40,553 bases of DNA from Neolecta irregularis DAH-3. Its lineage: Eukaryota > Ascomycota > Neolectomycetes > Neolectales > Neolectaceae. A program made the translations under genes and the position numbers. The stretch lies in NCBI GenBank assembly GCA_001929475.1, contig LXFE01002311.1:1-40553 (forward strand). Reading direction: 5' to 3'. Positions within the stretch are counted from its first letter, which is position 1. Each line of letters begins with the position of its first letter. Below the pieces are notes generated by a model, which saw only the letters and a list, made by a program, of their open reading frames with translations, was not told the DNA's origin and ran no database searches. This document shows, piece by piece, positions 1 to 9,855 of this stretch.

Positions 1-149
1 AGATGTCCACGTACTGAGGTTAGAATAAACCCTAGTCTTATTCGTACTCGAGTCCTCTTCTTACACGGGTTCGTTATAAGCGGGAATTCGCTGTACGGCG
101 GTTCCTTTTCGACTGTAGGTTTAAAAATTGACTTCTTTCTCTCGTCTAT

Positions 150-1387
150 ATGTTTCGCCGTATCCCAAAGAAAAAGACTGTGATACCTGTCTTTCCCACC
201 ACCTTGGAAGGTCATGGCTATCAGTATAATCCAAACAGCGATAAGATCAGCATGTTTGGTGAACCAGACAGTCCATATATATATAAAAGAACAAACAACG
301 AACTGCACAACTTTAGATTGAAGCAACAAGTCAACCGTTCGTACTCCAAATTACCATCCGTTCTCTGATGACCACTAGAACACATTCAACAAATCATATG
401 TGAAAAGTTGGAAGCATTGGGCTTGCATCCGTTCAGCACGCCATTAAATTGTTCACCTGATGATAGGCATACGACAATCTACTGCACTCCTGACATCAAC
501 TCCAACACTGAAAAGCTTCTTGTCGTCATCCCAGAATCTCGAATATTTGGTGTTTGGTCGGACAGAGCTCTTTTCGATGACACGTTAAATGTTTGCATTC
601 CATGTTTTTGACTTTTTGACGATTCAAGTCTGGGTGTGTGCTGCAATGCATTGAGAGGGCTATAAAGGAAGGATATAGTATCGTTATAACGAATCAGGAA
701 CAGTTGACTTGGATTCGTGATCTCAAAAAAGCTCTAGTCCGCGTCCATTTGCATGTCCAGCTCACTATTATAGTCAATACCCCAATGTAATGCTTTAGGA
801 TTGTCTCATCATGCACTACAAGTTGAAATTCCAGGCAAGAGAACAGAAATTCATTGGCTGACATCAAGGCAACGAAACACCGCAAAAGCATATTCAATAC
901 GTCTTTGAACATTTCGTACTTACTGCTCCTGCAAAAGCAATTTATGTACTCGCAAGTGGACGAGCTACTCCAATTTTGACCGATTATCTTGATAAACACT
1001 GTGCGTAACTAAATGTTTGAAGCCAACTCGATAGACGATGAGCAAAATTTTCGAATCAAGGCTATGGGTATAGCTCAAGCTAGTTTTTCTTTCAGTAGTC
1101 TCTCCAATGACCAATTGAAAGACTTGATCAGCAGGGTATGTCATTCTTGTCGTGTTTACTAAATGGACAGAAAACAATTAATTACGCCTGGTCATCGGAG
1201 GAAACCGATCAAATTTTACCAGAAACCTTTTATGGGTGCGAAACCCGATCTTCCGGGCCAGGTATGCTCAGCGAATGGGTCGAATAGTTACAAGACAGGT
1301 TGCAAGGTTGCAGAGGACGTAATGACCAAGATATATCCATCCTTGTTCGAGTTTTTTGAACAAGTTGATGCGAAAGGAGGGCCATGA
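150..1387 (+). CDS. Arb2-domain protein (FAM172/Arb2 family)
   Basis: Five or more exons join into one Arb2-domain protein. The first exon gives the family opening FPTTLEGHGYQYN; the next gives EKLEALGLHPF and LLVVIPESRIFGVW; then IERAIKEGYSIVITN; then FEHFVLTAPAKAIYVLASGR, the alpha/beta-hydrolase-like core; the last ends in a typical IYPSLFEFFEQ helix. Three downstream introns can be phased exactly at 34, 35 and 37 nt with GT...AG ends. In fission yeast Arb2 is part of the ARC complex that chaperones Argonaute siRNAs in heterochromatin; the same domain also occurs at the C terminus of class II histone deacetylases, but no deacetylase domain is present here. The first splice site (around 337-378) is uncertain. 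The stop lies 17 bp from the convergent IPI3 stop. Family assignment is by motif recall; the cellular role is inferred. Confidence 0.75.
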
Positions 1388-1404
1388 ATATGTCCATCTA
1401 GTGA

Positions 1405-2924
1405 TTATTGTTTCAATTGTAATTCTACATGCTCTTTCCATAGATTTTCATGTATACCACGTAAATCTTCATAATACCCATGAACTTTATCCAAATCGGC
1501 TTGAAGACTATCGATCTGCGCCTTCAACGCAGATTCGGAGGTCGGTGACTTTGTAAATCAGCAAGCAATACCAAGTAAAATGAAACTTTTACCAGAAACT
1601 CTGAAACTGCTCTCTCTGCCATTTCCACGCAATCTTCATCTGATGATCCAGATTCGGTTCTGGTGAGATTTATAATGACATCGTGTTCAACTCTATCTCG
1701 TTCGTTTTGCACGCGTTTCAAGGGTTGCATTTGGTTTTCGCCCTTACAGTTGACCATCTGTTCCGTTTGAAGAAATACAGACAGAAATGTAACAGGACCT
1801 ATAAATAAGAAAAGTGTCTATCAATCGTAGCTACCTTTATGTGATTTCAATTTCCGTACGACTTGACGCGTTGGCACATCCCACACGTAAACCTGACCAT
1901 CATGATCACCCGAAGCAAGTAGTGTAGCATCAAACGAGAGACAAATGGAGGTAATTTCGGAACTATGAGCTTTGAATTCACGGATGGAGAGTTGAGCTCC
2001 ACTTACTATCGAGCCGTTTCCGCCTACCGCATGACAACTTGCTAAGCCATCGGACCTTGAACGATGATATAAATCGATTTGTCTGATGACTCCGTCTCGG
2101 CAGCCGGCATATATAGCGCGCTCCGCCGGATCTATGTCCAAGCAGGTAGGAATTTCAGGCAAGACGATAGTAGTAAGAAGGGTAAAATCTGCAAGTTCCC
2201 AAACCTGGAAAAGAGTTAGATTTACGAGTTTGAGGGATAGATTAACCTTGACTGTCTGGTCAACGGAAGCAGTAAACGAGCGAGCGGAAACATATGGTCC
2301 TGCACCAATTTTGATATCTGTGATTGGGAGATTATGTGCGGTCCATGAAGTGGCGGGACGAATCTCGTCTTGATCTGAAGACAAATCGACGAGTTGGTCG
2401 ATCCACCAAGCATTTATCGAGGAATCTTGACTGCCGGAGAAAAGAAGAGCGTCATCAGACGAGAAGACAAGTTTCGAGACTGGTTGATAATGTGCATCCC
2501 GTACGAACATTAAATTCCCCGACCCATTCTAACAGTTTGAGAACGAGATTTAAAACTGCAAAGATACCTCCCATAGATATATCTTCCCTGATGCCGATCC
2601 CCCTGCGATCCACGTCCAATTATGGGAAACAGCCAATACGGACAGTTTTTCCGGAAGAATGATTTTCTGATCAATGGCTTCCTACGAGTTTTCAAGAAGA
2701 GTAGAAACAAACAAGAATACCTTATTCCAGCGATACACATTCAACAGCGCTTTGTCTTGTTGGGCAGAAATGACATGGTCGTCCGTGACAAATAGCGAAT
2801 GGTGGCCAGATGTATTCCCGCGAAATGTCGCGACATGAGAAGACGTATGGAGATTATGTACGGCGATATGTGCGTCCTGGGCCAAGGTAGCAGTTAGAAT
2901 CAACTCGGTCAGTATATCACCCAT
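1405..2924 (-). CDS. IPI3: Pre-rRNA processing WD40 protein IPI3 (Rix1 complex)
   Basis: IPI3 (WDR18 in animals) is the WD40 subunit of the Rix1-Ipi1-Ipi3 complex, which acts with the Rea1 ATPase on nuclear pre-60S ribosomes. The start exon carries TATLAQDAHIAVHNLHTSS and ISAQQDKALLNVY. Later exons show WD-type blocks, for example FSGSQDSSINAWW, YVSARSFTASVDQTVK and LASGDHDGQVYVWD. After 36- and ~46-nt introns, the last exon ends in the family's C-terminal coiled coil (SESALKAQIDSLQADLDKV). At least five short introns interrupt the gene; one is 39 nt. The length of about 430 residues is normal. The gene converges on the Arb2-domain gene with essentially no spacer, so their 3' UTRs must overlap. 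Identity is confident because both N- and C-terminal signatures are present. Confidence 0.9.
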
Positions 2925-3967
2925 TTGACCGAAAGAAAATCAAGGCAGAATCGGATGGTTGTCACGTGAATGGAGCGAGTTATCGCGGTCAGATCAAGTG
3001 TCGGCTTGCCTGAGACATGCTGCAGGATCAAAGAAGATTAAACGAAATAGTGGGGTATCGTTGCAATTGGTCTAGATGCCAGTAGAGAAACCGAAGATCT
3101 CTTGCAGGTGTTTCCTCGCACATCCTTGAAACGGCGCTTAACTCATTGTGACAAACATCATTGTGAGACGACAGATTCTCAGATGTCTTTCAGGAAGGAA
3201 GCATGGATTTGTCATGAAGCAGTGGAATGATATTCTGACATGGAGCGAGAACATGTAACGAGCGATTCTGGATATTTAATTGATTCCGATAAGATATAAA
3301 CCTGGGAGTGGAAAAGCTACTACAGGATGGGTAACCACCATTTTAGTGCTGTTTGTCTGATTGTTGCTGACCTGGGCTCATCTCTTGTAGGGGACCCGAG
3401 AAGGTTGGAAATCCTTCTCCACCATGCAATACAGGCGGCTCTGTTTGGGGAAACCCTAGTGGCCCCAACCATATTTAGGCCGTCAACTAATCTTCAAAGC
3501 AAGGAAGTCTCGTTGATTTTCTGTTCCAGTGGGTCCGTGTCAGGACCCAGGTGTAGTACCATGTCCCACGCCCCCACACCACGGGTACCGGCAGGATCCG
3601 GCCTGGAGGATACCACCAGCTAACGGCGTTCTCCCAATCCAAGACCGCGGATCGTGATGTGGAAGGGTCCACATCCGGGAGAGGAGACCGATCTTTGGGG
3701 GGCAACGGCGGCGCGCAAGGACAGGTATTTAGCAAGAGCCTAGCACAGCTAGCGCACTAGGCTTTCAGCACGAGTTGTTGTTACTACATGCGATTACTCA
3801 CCAAATATACGACCTTTCTGCTCAGCGGAGCACGATCTTCGACAGTTAGACACTCACACAAGGCGTGTTTCAGATCGACGCCGGTCCCTGCCGAATGGTA
3901 GACTAAACAATCCACATATTTAAAAGCATCTTTTCCCCTTCGCTTTCCTTGTAAACCTTATTGGGTT
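2925..3967. other. Non-coding stretch with GC-rich patch
   Basis: About 1 kb without a recognisable gene separates the divergent IPI3 and desaturase genes. Most is AT-rich and unremarkable and probably holds both promoters. Two parts differ: 3301-3353 resembles the 3' half of a 5S rRNA, and about 3530-3730 is markedly GC-rich and holds a perfect 8-bp hairpin. The short open frames here have no protein-like features. Confidence 0.6.
3656..3675. repeat. Perfect 8-bp inverted repeat
   Basis: GATGTGGA and TCCACATC pair perfectly around the 4-nt loop AGGG, inside the GC-rich patch upstream of the desaturase. No T-run follows, so it is not a Pol III terminator. Function unknown. Confidence 0.7.
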
Positions 3968-5332
3968 ATGTCTCTGCCCAATAGCGATCACCAGGTTCAG
4001 CGGTACCTTTTTCGATTTAACATTGCCCTCCTGATCTCAGGATTCCTACTGCAGATATACATAAATCTCAAAACGAAGATGTCTATACCGACAGTTACGG
4101 TCGCAGATTTACCCCTCCAGGTTTCTTTAAATCTCCCATTCCATCTCACCGTCAGATTTTGCCATCAAAGATATATACGATGCAATTCCAAAACACTGCT
4201 TCCAGAGATCTACTTTTCGCGGTCTGTCGTATGTCTTGAGAGACTTTGTCCTGATCGCCACCGCCGGCTACTGTGCGACATATATTCATACTCTCTCGTT
4301 CTTCACCCTCCAGTGCCTCGCTTGGTTCGCCTATGCCTCCCTGCAAGGTGCCTTCATGACCGGCATCTGGATCCTTGCTCATGAATGTGGACACGGGGCG
4401 TTTAGCGAAAGCCCTGCCATCTGCGATTTCGTCGGATGGATTCTGCATTCTCTTGTTCTCATCCCTTATTTTTCATGGAAATTTAGTCACGCAAAACATC
4501 ACAAGCATACAGGTTCAATGGGTAAATCCTGTTCCATTTTGTGGTTTACAGGTTTAGAAAAAGATGTTGTGTTCGTTCCGAGAACACTTAAAAGTAAGCT
4601 TGAATATCGCGGTAAAAAGATCGCAGAAGTGCTCGAAGAAGCCCCCCTTTTCACCCTGGGAGGAATTATCGCTCGACAGCTCCTCGGATGGCCTGTCTAT
4701 CTCCTAGATAATGGGACTGGTCAAACTTACACTAGCCGGCGTAAAAGTCATTTCGACCCTGGATTTCCTCTCTTTGAAAAGGGACAGGGAAAGTGGGTAC
4801 TTGTCTCGGATCTCGGACTAGCGATCATGGGCTTTGGAATTTATATTTGTGTTGAGAAATTCGGCTGGTTGAATGTGATGCTATACTATGGGATCCCTTA
4901 TCTCTTGGTCAAGTATTTATCCCCTCTAATACGACTAATAACCAAAGTTCAAACCTCGTGTGGATAACCTATCTTCAACATACTGACCCGTCAATACCTC
5001 ACTACCGCGGCCCCCAATGGAATTTTGTCCGCGGTGCAGCAAGTACAATTGATCGCGATTTCGGGTTCGTAGGCCGCCACCTTTTCCACCGCATTATCGA
5101 AACCCACGTTGCACACCACTTTGTTTCCAGAATGCCCTTTTACCACGCTGAAGAAGCCACTGTCGCCATCCGCAAGGTAATGGGTGATGCATACCTAAAG
5201 GACACCACTCCTATACCTCTCGCACTCTGGAGAACGGCGAGGACTTGCCAGTATGTTCCGGATGACGGTGACGTAGTGTTTTATAGAAATGAGAATGGGA
5301 TTGGACCAATGGGCCGGAGTAAGGCTGAATAG
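3968..5332 (+). CDS. Delta-12 (oleate) fatty acid desaturase
   Basis: This ER-membrane di-iron enzyme introduces the delta-12 double bond that turns oleate into linoleate. All three histidine boxes are visible: HECGH, HAKHH and HVAHH near the C terminus. Hydrophobic membrane segments flank the first box and lie between the second and third. The N terminus only makes sense after splicing: exon 1 (MSLPNSDHQVQ) joins across a 37-nt intron to a segment ending YGRRFTPP, which joins across a ~35-nt intron to DFAIKDIYDAIPKHCF, the typical family entry. A 30-nt in-frame intron near 4530 separates HTGSMG from LEKDVVFVP, and a ~35-nt intron precedes VWITYLQHTDP. The ATG at 4079 was rejected because its frame does not splice correctly. 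A delta-15 activity cannot be excluded from sequence alone. Confidence 0.92.
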
Positions 5333-6921
5333 TAACATGGAGGTATAATTTGCCTATGATCAGGGTTTAGAGTTATGTGCTACAAAAGAGGCAACATTAT
5401 CGATAGCCTCCTTTAGCTTTGCAAAAGGCTTTCAAAGTTTTATAGCTTCAAGAGCGTCATCTAAGCTACATAGCAGTCAAATTTTTCGGCACCAATATCA
5501 GAATTCTTGCTTATAATTTACTTCTGATCTGGGGTTTGTTGTCTAGGAAAAAAATGAAATGGGATCCCACGAGACAGATTGTCAAATCAAGGGTCAGGGA
5601 AATATTGTTGACAGCAGTGACTTTCTTTTGATTGAGACATGTTGAGGAAGAATAAGTCTAGGATCCTCAATTGATGCCACAGGAGCAGATTTATCAGGGG
5701 GTTTCGACTGCCGAAATAATGGTGATGTTGAATGTAACTTCTGTTGGAGGGAAATTCGCAGTAATAGGTAGATAAATATCAACAAAGCCCTTAAACAGAA
5801 TTAGTCAATGTTACCAGACAGAGGAGTCAAAAGGAGGCAGCCTCAAAAATCTTCAAGAAGGAAGCCCATTCACTACTGCTCAAGTATCCATTTCCTCAGG
5901 GCGCTGCAATACTCAATAGTCCGAGATATCTACCGATTGAGAGGAATGAACAATCTGGGACAGCCCATTACATCCATCAGATTTATCAGACTAATGTCGC
6001 GCTCCTGACTGCAGCTAAAGAAATTGATTCATCGCCATTATCGGCTAGACAGTCGGCATATAAAGTTGAGCTGGTTTGTTGATGAAGTACTTCGATCTTT
6101 GAAGGGAAATTGTCTGTTATGATATCTCTGATTTCATTTGCGAAACTGGGATTGTTTGAGGTGTTGATTGAGTATCGATAATGTGACTTGTGAAGAGATT
6201 TTTAGCAGCTGGAGATATCCAACTCCATCCTCTGAATGAGAAGAAAACAAATTTGGTGTGAGTGCGAAATATTATCTTATGGTTTCAACCCCAGGAAATG
6301 CGGACTTTGCTATATCAGGTTAGAAACCAAGTATTCAAAAATATAAATCATGGCGCTTTCTATCGTAGAGCTAGCTTGGGCAGGAGGGGTGGGATGTCTA
6401 TTCCTAATGGCCGTGTAGCATGATTTGGGAAGGACTGGGTTCATGGGGTGCTAGAGGCAGGTCGGGTAGAATAAGCAGGGAGCCGGGAGGGAAGACAGGG
6501 AAAGGGAACAGGGAACAAACAGGGAGCTAGGGTGAGAGGCTTTGTACTAAACAACAAACAATACCAGTACTGAGTACCCACGGGTAACCAATCCAGTACG
6601 GTAACCAGTCCAGTATGGGTATCCAGTCCAGTACGGGTATCCAATTCCTATCTATATAGTGTACTGTACGTGCCACCTAGTGCCTAGTGACTTGTGCCCA
6701 ACCTAGAACCACACTTTCAACCCTACACTTACTCCACACTGAATCTTGTTCCCTTCACCCTAGTAGATACCAAACTGTCACTCCCCTGTACTACTGCTAG
6801 CATTAGTACTGTTACTAGCACTAGTATCGGCCCTTTTTACGTAGTACTACTACTACTCTAGTACCTCCTATCCACCCTAGTTATCCTACCTAACACCCCT
6901 ATTTACCCCCTAGTCCCACCA
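5333..6921. other. Long intergenic region with repeats and possible gene relic
   Basis: This 1.6-kb stretch holds no gene I can name. The minus strand between about 5560 and 6260 has several protein-like open segments separated by stops (see findings). From 6570 to 6650 there are degenerate copies of an 18-bp unit, and 6660-6920 is rich in CTAG and GTAC tetramers with few G residues. The last part is the promoter/5' UTR of the next gene. Confidence 0.55.
6570..6655. repeat. Degenerate ~18-bp tandem repeat
   Basis: About four imperfect copies of a unit of the form ATCCAGTCCAGTACGGGT follow one another. Copies differ at one to several positions, so it is an aged minisatellite. It lies about 270 bp upstream of the SGNH-type gene; no function is evident. 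Confidence 0.65.
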
Positions 6922-8197
6922 ATGGGATCCCGCCGCCATACCAGCTGCAGCCCGCTTGTCCGTTCTCCGCGCATCCTTGCCCTGGTTGCGCTCTGTGTGC
7001 TGTTGGTATTCGCTTCCGTATCCCGCTCCACCAAAAATACACCGACAAAGAAACCCCCACCCTTCTTCCACCTCCCCCACCCCAACCCGCATCTGCGCAA
7101 CGAAGATCTTGTCGACTCCTTCGCCGGGTACAAGTACCGCGAGCAATGTCGTATCAACGCTCTCGATCTGCACGTCCCCTTCGATCCCCTCTGTCCAGAC
7201 CTGCCCTCCCTCCTAGACGCCCTCTCAAACGGCGGCCGTGTCGGCTTCGATGCGCCCTACATCTCCCGCTCCTGTGATTTTAGATGGTTTCTCAGGGTTA
7301 GGGTTAGCTTGACGCCGCAGGTACTCTACCCACGAAGTATGTGGAATCCTCAAGCGATACGAGCGCGTTTTGTTCTTTGGAGATTCACTCATCCGCCAGG
7401 CATCTCCCGTTCTCTTTCTCTTTTCTGACCCCCAGTTGTATTCCGCTCTAATCGTCTTCATGAGGAGAGATCTGGGCTACGGTGCTGTAGAAAACTGGGA
7501 CTTTGGAGAACTTGAAAAGTGAGTCTGCTGCTTTTTCCCGCCAACCGCACAGCAAGCAATGTTTCTGCGAAAATCAAATTTCTGTCAAGGATTGCAACGT
7601 CAATACAGTCTCTATCCAAACTCTTTTGATTCGCGAACCCACCTGGATTGAAGAGACATGCAAAGACGTCGACCTCAAACTCCACATCCTGGTCAAACAC
7701 CCCATCCCCGATTTCGAACTCGACCGTGTTGCCGAAGACATCGCTGCTCACTCCAAACTTGACAAGCCTTGGGCTTTTAGTACCTTTTCACTCTTGATCC
7801 ATTTTGACATAAAGTCTTTGGCCATGGCCTGTGGAATCATCTCGAATCAAACGCCACACTAAACTGGCTAGACTCAATCGAGGCAAAAATAAAGTCAAAA
7901 CTCCAAATTTATCCAGACTCCGCGAGTCCCCGAATCTTTGTCGCTCCCGCAGCTGCAGGTCCCCACAAACCCGATGAATGGATTCCTCTGCAAGGAAATA
8001 AGAAGATCATGCTCTTTGAAGAAGAAATGAAAATATTAATGAAGGCTCGTGGAATGGAGGTTCTTGGAACTTGGAATGCAACAATCCAGGCATTTTCCTA
8101 CGATGGCAGCCATCGTGGGCTCCGCACACAACTGCTTTTGAGCCAGATGGTCTTGAATATTCTTGATATGGATTGGTACGTTTATCTAGTTGTGTAG
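6922..8197 (+). CDS. SGNH/PC-esterase-like type II membrane protein
   Basis: Residues ~18-36 form a hydrophobic segment after a basic N terminus, suggesting a type II membrane anchor facing the Golgi/ER lumen. The lumenal part has family signatures: YREQCRINALDL, GGRVGFDAPYISRSCDFRW, then after splicing the block I GDS motif (FFGDSLIRQ), DLGYGAVENW, SFGHGLWNHLES, and a late YDGSH that supplies the Asp/His pair. This matches fungal PC-esterase/GDSL-like proteins, which may act on cell-surface polysaccharide; no substrate can be named. Intron 1 (7287-7320, 34 nt) contains two TTAGGG units. Intron 2 (7400-7435, 36 nt) starts with GC rather than GT. A third follows EKxQ near 7519, and a fourth precedes SFGHGLW. 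The first ~400 bp are GC-rich, the rest AT-rich. Confidence 0.75.
7400..7435 (+). other. GC-AG intron
   Basis: Splicing GDSLIRQ to LYSALIVFMRRDLGYG requires removal of these 36 nt, which begin GCATCT and end CCCAG after a pyrimidine tract. No GT donor gives the conserved frame. GC-AG introns are a known minor class. Confidence 0.65.
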
Positions 8198-8293
8198 TAC
8201 TCACATCTGCAGGAAACAAAAACAGAATTGATAGACTGGCTCTTGATAGAAAATGATAGACCTGGATGGTTAGACAACATTATATTTGTATTT

Positions 8294-9844
8294 ATGACAC
8301 GAATCCATTCACGTGATCCTTACATTCCCCCAACACTCCCTGATCTCAGTTACCAGAAATGTCCGGTAGAAACATTACACGCAAAAGCGCGCACGAATCG
8401 GTATATTCAATTGAACCCAATCTTTGCTAAACGCGAGCCTCGAGCTTTTTCTGGTGCTCTGATGGGCCAAACCCACACTCCTCGACAGCCTACCAATTCG
8501 CGTCCCCTTTCTTCCAGTCGGAGAACGCCTAGTAGAATCGTATTAAAAAAGAAAGAACCTACACCGCATAAAGCAAGAGCTCTGCAGCAAAAATCTGCCA
8601 AGGAGACTTTTCGTCGCAAAAGTCTTCAAAATGCAAGGGAAACACCTCGAGACATTTTACGAACTCTTAGTCGAGGTACCTCCGCTTTGGAATCAAATTA
8701 TTCAATATCTAGCAATTACCAAAGCTCCTGCCTCCGTGACTAAAATTCCCTTGATAGATCAAGATCGTTCATCAGACAATGACGACATTGCTCCACCGAT
8801 CCTTCAATCTGACATTGATCATTCCGATTCCTCTTCAGAAGAAGACAAACCGCCTAGATTAATGTCTGAACAATTTTCCTTGCCAGATGAAGACGTCACT
8901 GTCGAGTTACCTCGCAGGGAAGCATTGCAACACCGCCTCAGTTTAGGAAGACCAAGTCTAGATGGGGACAGTACAATCCACATGAGTGACATTGACGATG
9001 ATACTATTCCCTTCGGACAAGCACATCTCACTCAAGAAATGATATTTGAAGATTTCCAGAATGATACATCTTTGTATTCAAACACTGCTGCAGATGATCT
9101 TACGTGTAGGGGCATACAAGATTACCAGAACGATGAGACTGTAATGGCGATGGAGCGTAGACGTACACTTGTCGAAGACGAAAATCCGTTTTTATTCAAC
9201 ATGCCCGATCCTCAATCAATAGATGAACCACCTCTTCCAATTCAACCCCCAGACGAAAAAAGATTCGAGATATGGTCCGATGCCGGCGAAGAAACCGTTG
9301 CCCAACACAATACAAACCCCCCAGGCAAACCAAACCTCAAAAGAAAAGGGCGCCCGATAAAGTACACTGACCCTCAACTTTCCCCTAGTTTATTAATTCC
9401 AGGTTATCGCAGGCTGGAGTCCAATTACCATCTCTACCGTGCACTCTATTAAAAACCATGGCTTCAAACTTCTCCGGATGCACGTTATCAAAAACGACTC
9501 TAGAAGCGATATGTTCCGCTTCTGATAAATTCCTCGAACAAATGTCATTTGATATATCGGCCTATGCAAAACACGCTGGAAGAAAAACAATCGAAGAAAT
9601 TGATGTCATTCAACTTATGAAAAGGTGCCAACCATCTACAAACTGTTTCTCAAAAGCTTACGTATATTTTAATTATAGACAGCGGATTCTGAATAAATCG
9701 ACATCAATATATGCATTGGCATGTAAATATCTTCCCAGAGAATTGAGGGATGAAATCCAAATAGAAGCATCCATACACCCTCAAAAACGCAAGAAACTCA
9801 AAACACACCACACTGAAAAAGAAAACGAAGAAAGAGAAGAGTAG
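8294..9844 (+). CDS. Inner kinetochore protein CENP-T (Cnn1/Cnp20)
   Basis: CENP-T links centromeric chromatin to the Ndc80 complex through a disordered N-terminal arm and a C-terminal histone fold that pairs with CENP-W. The long acidic and Ser/Thr-rich arm has the family-like ETPRDILRTLSR patch near residue 120. The histone fold appears only after splicing: a 41-nt intron (about 9360-9400) brings in LPSLPCTLLKTMASNF, followed by LSKTTLEAICSASDKFLEQMS, AYAKHAGRKTIEEIDVIQLMKR, and after one more intron the CENP-T extension KYLPRELRDEIQ. A basic/acidic tail closes the protein. The start is the first ATG of the open frame, 96 bp after the upstream stop; an ATG at 8461 is possible. The histone-fold identity is confident; the arm is too diverged to align by eye. 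Confidence 0.88.
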
Positions 9845-9855
9845 ATGCGAATGAA

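Noticed and set aside
1320-1322. Arb2-gene stop at 1322 using the TAG acceptor near 1286
   Set aside because: A 37-nt intron ending at ACAG restores the conserved C-terminal helix (IYPSLFEFFEQ) and a stop at 1387.
4079-4120. Desaturase start at the ATG at 4079
   Set aside because: Its frame cannot be spliced to DFAIKDIYDAIPKHC; the other frame, from the ATG at 3968, gives the conserved RRFTPP segment.
6441-6644. 67-codon minus-strand frame with TGLDT repeats
   Set aside because: Translation of the degenerate 18-bp repeat; no start context or conservation.
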